Below, piece by piece: positions 5,732 to 5,908 of a stretch of DNA of 5,908 nucleotides. The position numbers were made by a program, and so were the translations under genes. How positions within the stretch are numbered: the stretch's first letter is position 1; each line of letters opens with the position of its first letter. The notes beneath the pieces were generated by a model, which was not told where the DNA came from, ran no database searches, and saw nothing but the letters and a program-made list of their open reading frames with translations. Source of the DNA: Streptomyces speibonae (GTDB lineage Bacteria; Actinomycetota; Actinomycetes; Streptomycetales; Streptomycetaceae); NCBI GenBank assembly GCA_000715605.1, contig KL568536.1:144896-150803 (forward strand), in the 5' to 3' direction.

Positions 5732-5908
5732 ATGCCACCGGCCAAGAAGCGCCCCCGCTCCTACGACCCCGCCAGGACCCGCGCCGCCGTCCTGGCCCAG
5801 TTCGGCAACGTCCGGGCGGCGGTGCGCACGCTCACCCCCGAGCAGCTCGCCCTGCCGACGCGGCTCGGCGACTGGACCGTACGGCAGCTGGTCGCGCACA
5901 CCGGGATG
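5732..5908 (+). CDS. DinB/maleylpyruvate isomerase-like (MDMPI) protein, 5' part only
   Basis: The first 59 codons of a gene that runs off the window. After a basic start (PPAKKRPRSYDPA), the residues form a helix typical of the mycothiol-dependent maleylpyruvate isomerase/DinB four-helix bundle. The motif GDWTVRQLVAHT follows at 46-57. The histidine in LVAH (about 56) is normally one of three metal ligands in this fold. The full protein could be a mycothiol-dependent enzyme or one of the actinobacterial proteins with a sterol-carrier-like C-terminal domain, and the visible part cannot decide. It starts 17 bases after the M23 gene on the same strand. It has no ribosome site but a -10-like TAGGCT six bases upstream, so it may be transcribed on its own as a leaderless mRNA. 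Confidence 0.7.
   Translation, partial: MPPAKKRPRSYDPARTRAAVLAQFGNVRAAVRTLTPEQLALPTRLGDWTVRQLVAHTGM

Noticed and set aside
4326..5738. Long minus-strand open frame opposite the regulator and M23 genes (470 codons)
   Set aside because: It is antisense to two genes with clear domain motifs and shows no family motif of its own.
1..5908. Mobile elements, CRISPR arrays, prophage or toxin-antitoxin genes
   Set aside because: No terminal repeats, transposase or integrase motifs, spacer-repeat pattern or compositional break were seen. The tRNA 3' end shows no att-like duplication within the window.

Overview
The window looks like chromosomal DNA of a Streptomyces or a close relative. Base composition is very GC-rich, codons end mostly in G or C, several genes start with GTG, terminator stems lack a T-run, and the gene order Lsr2-type protein / purS / purQ / purL fits Streptomyces. 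The M23 peptidase and mycothiol-enzyme-like genes that follow also fit. Nothing indicates recent mobile DNA: no insertion sequence, integrase, CRISPR array or shift in codon use.

Layout. (1) Positions 86-157, minus strand: a tRNA-Gly with anticodon TCC and abnormal D- and T-loops. It has a candidate promoter at 208-238 and a hairpin just beyond its 3' end. (2) 317-634, minus: lsrL, a small AT-hook-like nucleoid protein of the Lsr2 family. (3) 635-986: a 352-base divergent intergenic region. On the lsrL side it has an AT-rich dyad patch. In the middle it has a CGGATCTTT direct repeat. On the purS side it has a cluster of CTAC/GTAG elements and inverted repeats. (4) 987-4206, plus: purS-purQ-purL, translationally coupled by 4-base overlaps. 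They encode the three components of the FGAM synthase that carries out step 4 of de novo purine synthesis. A perfect 15-bp stem terminator (4233-4266) closes the operon. (5) 4344-5714, plus: an ArsR-like winged-helix regulator followed 33 bases later by a membrane-anchored M23 metallopeptidase. A 9+9 bp palindrome covers the spacer and -10 of the candidate promoter, and the regulator mRNA is predicted to be leaderless. (6) 5732 to the window end: the first 59 codons of a DinB/maleylpyruvate isomerase-like protein, also with a leaderless-type start.

The most interesting item is the tRNA. Position 18 is A instead of G, and the GTTC of the T-loop is replaced by GTGC. A comparable set of changes marks the staphylococcal tRNA-Gly species used for the peptidoglycan glycine bridge rather than for protein synthesis. 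Streptomyces peptidoglycan has a single-glycine bridge made by a Fem-type enzyme, so a dedicated wall tRNA is a reasonable, untested hypothesis. The second item is the self-contained regulator, operator and M23 peptidase unit.
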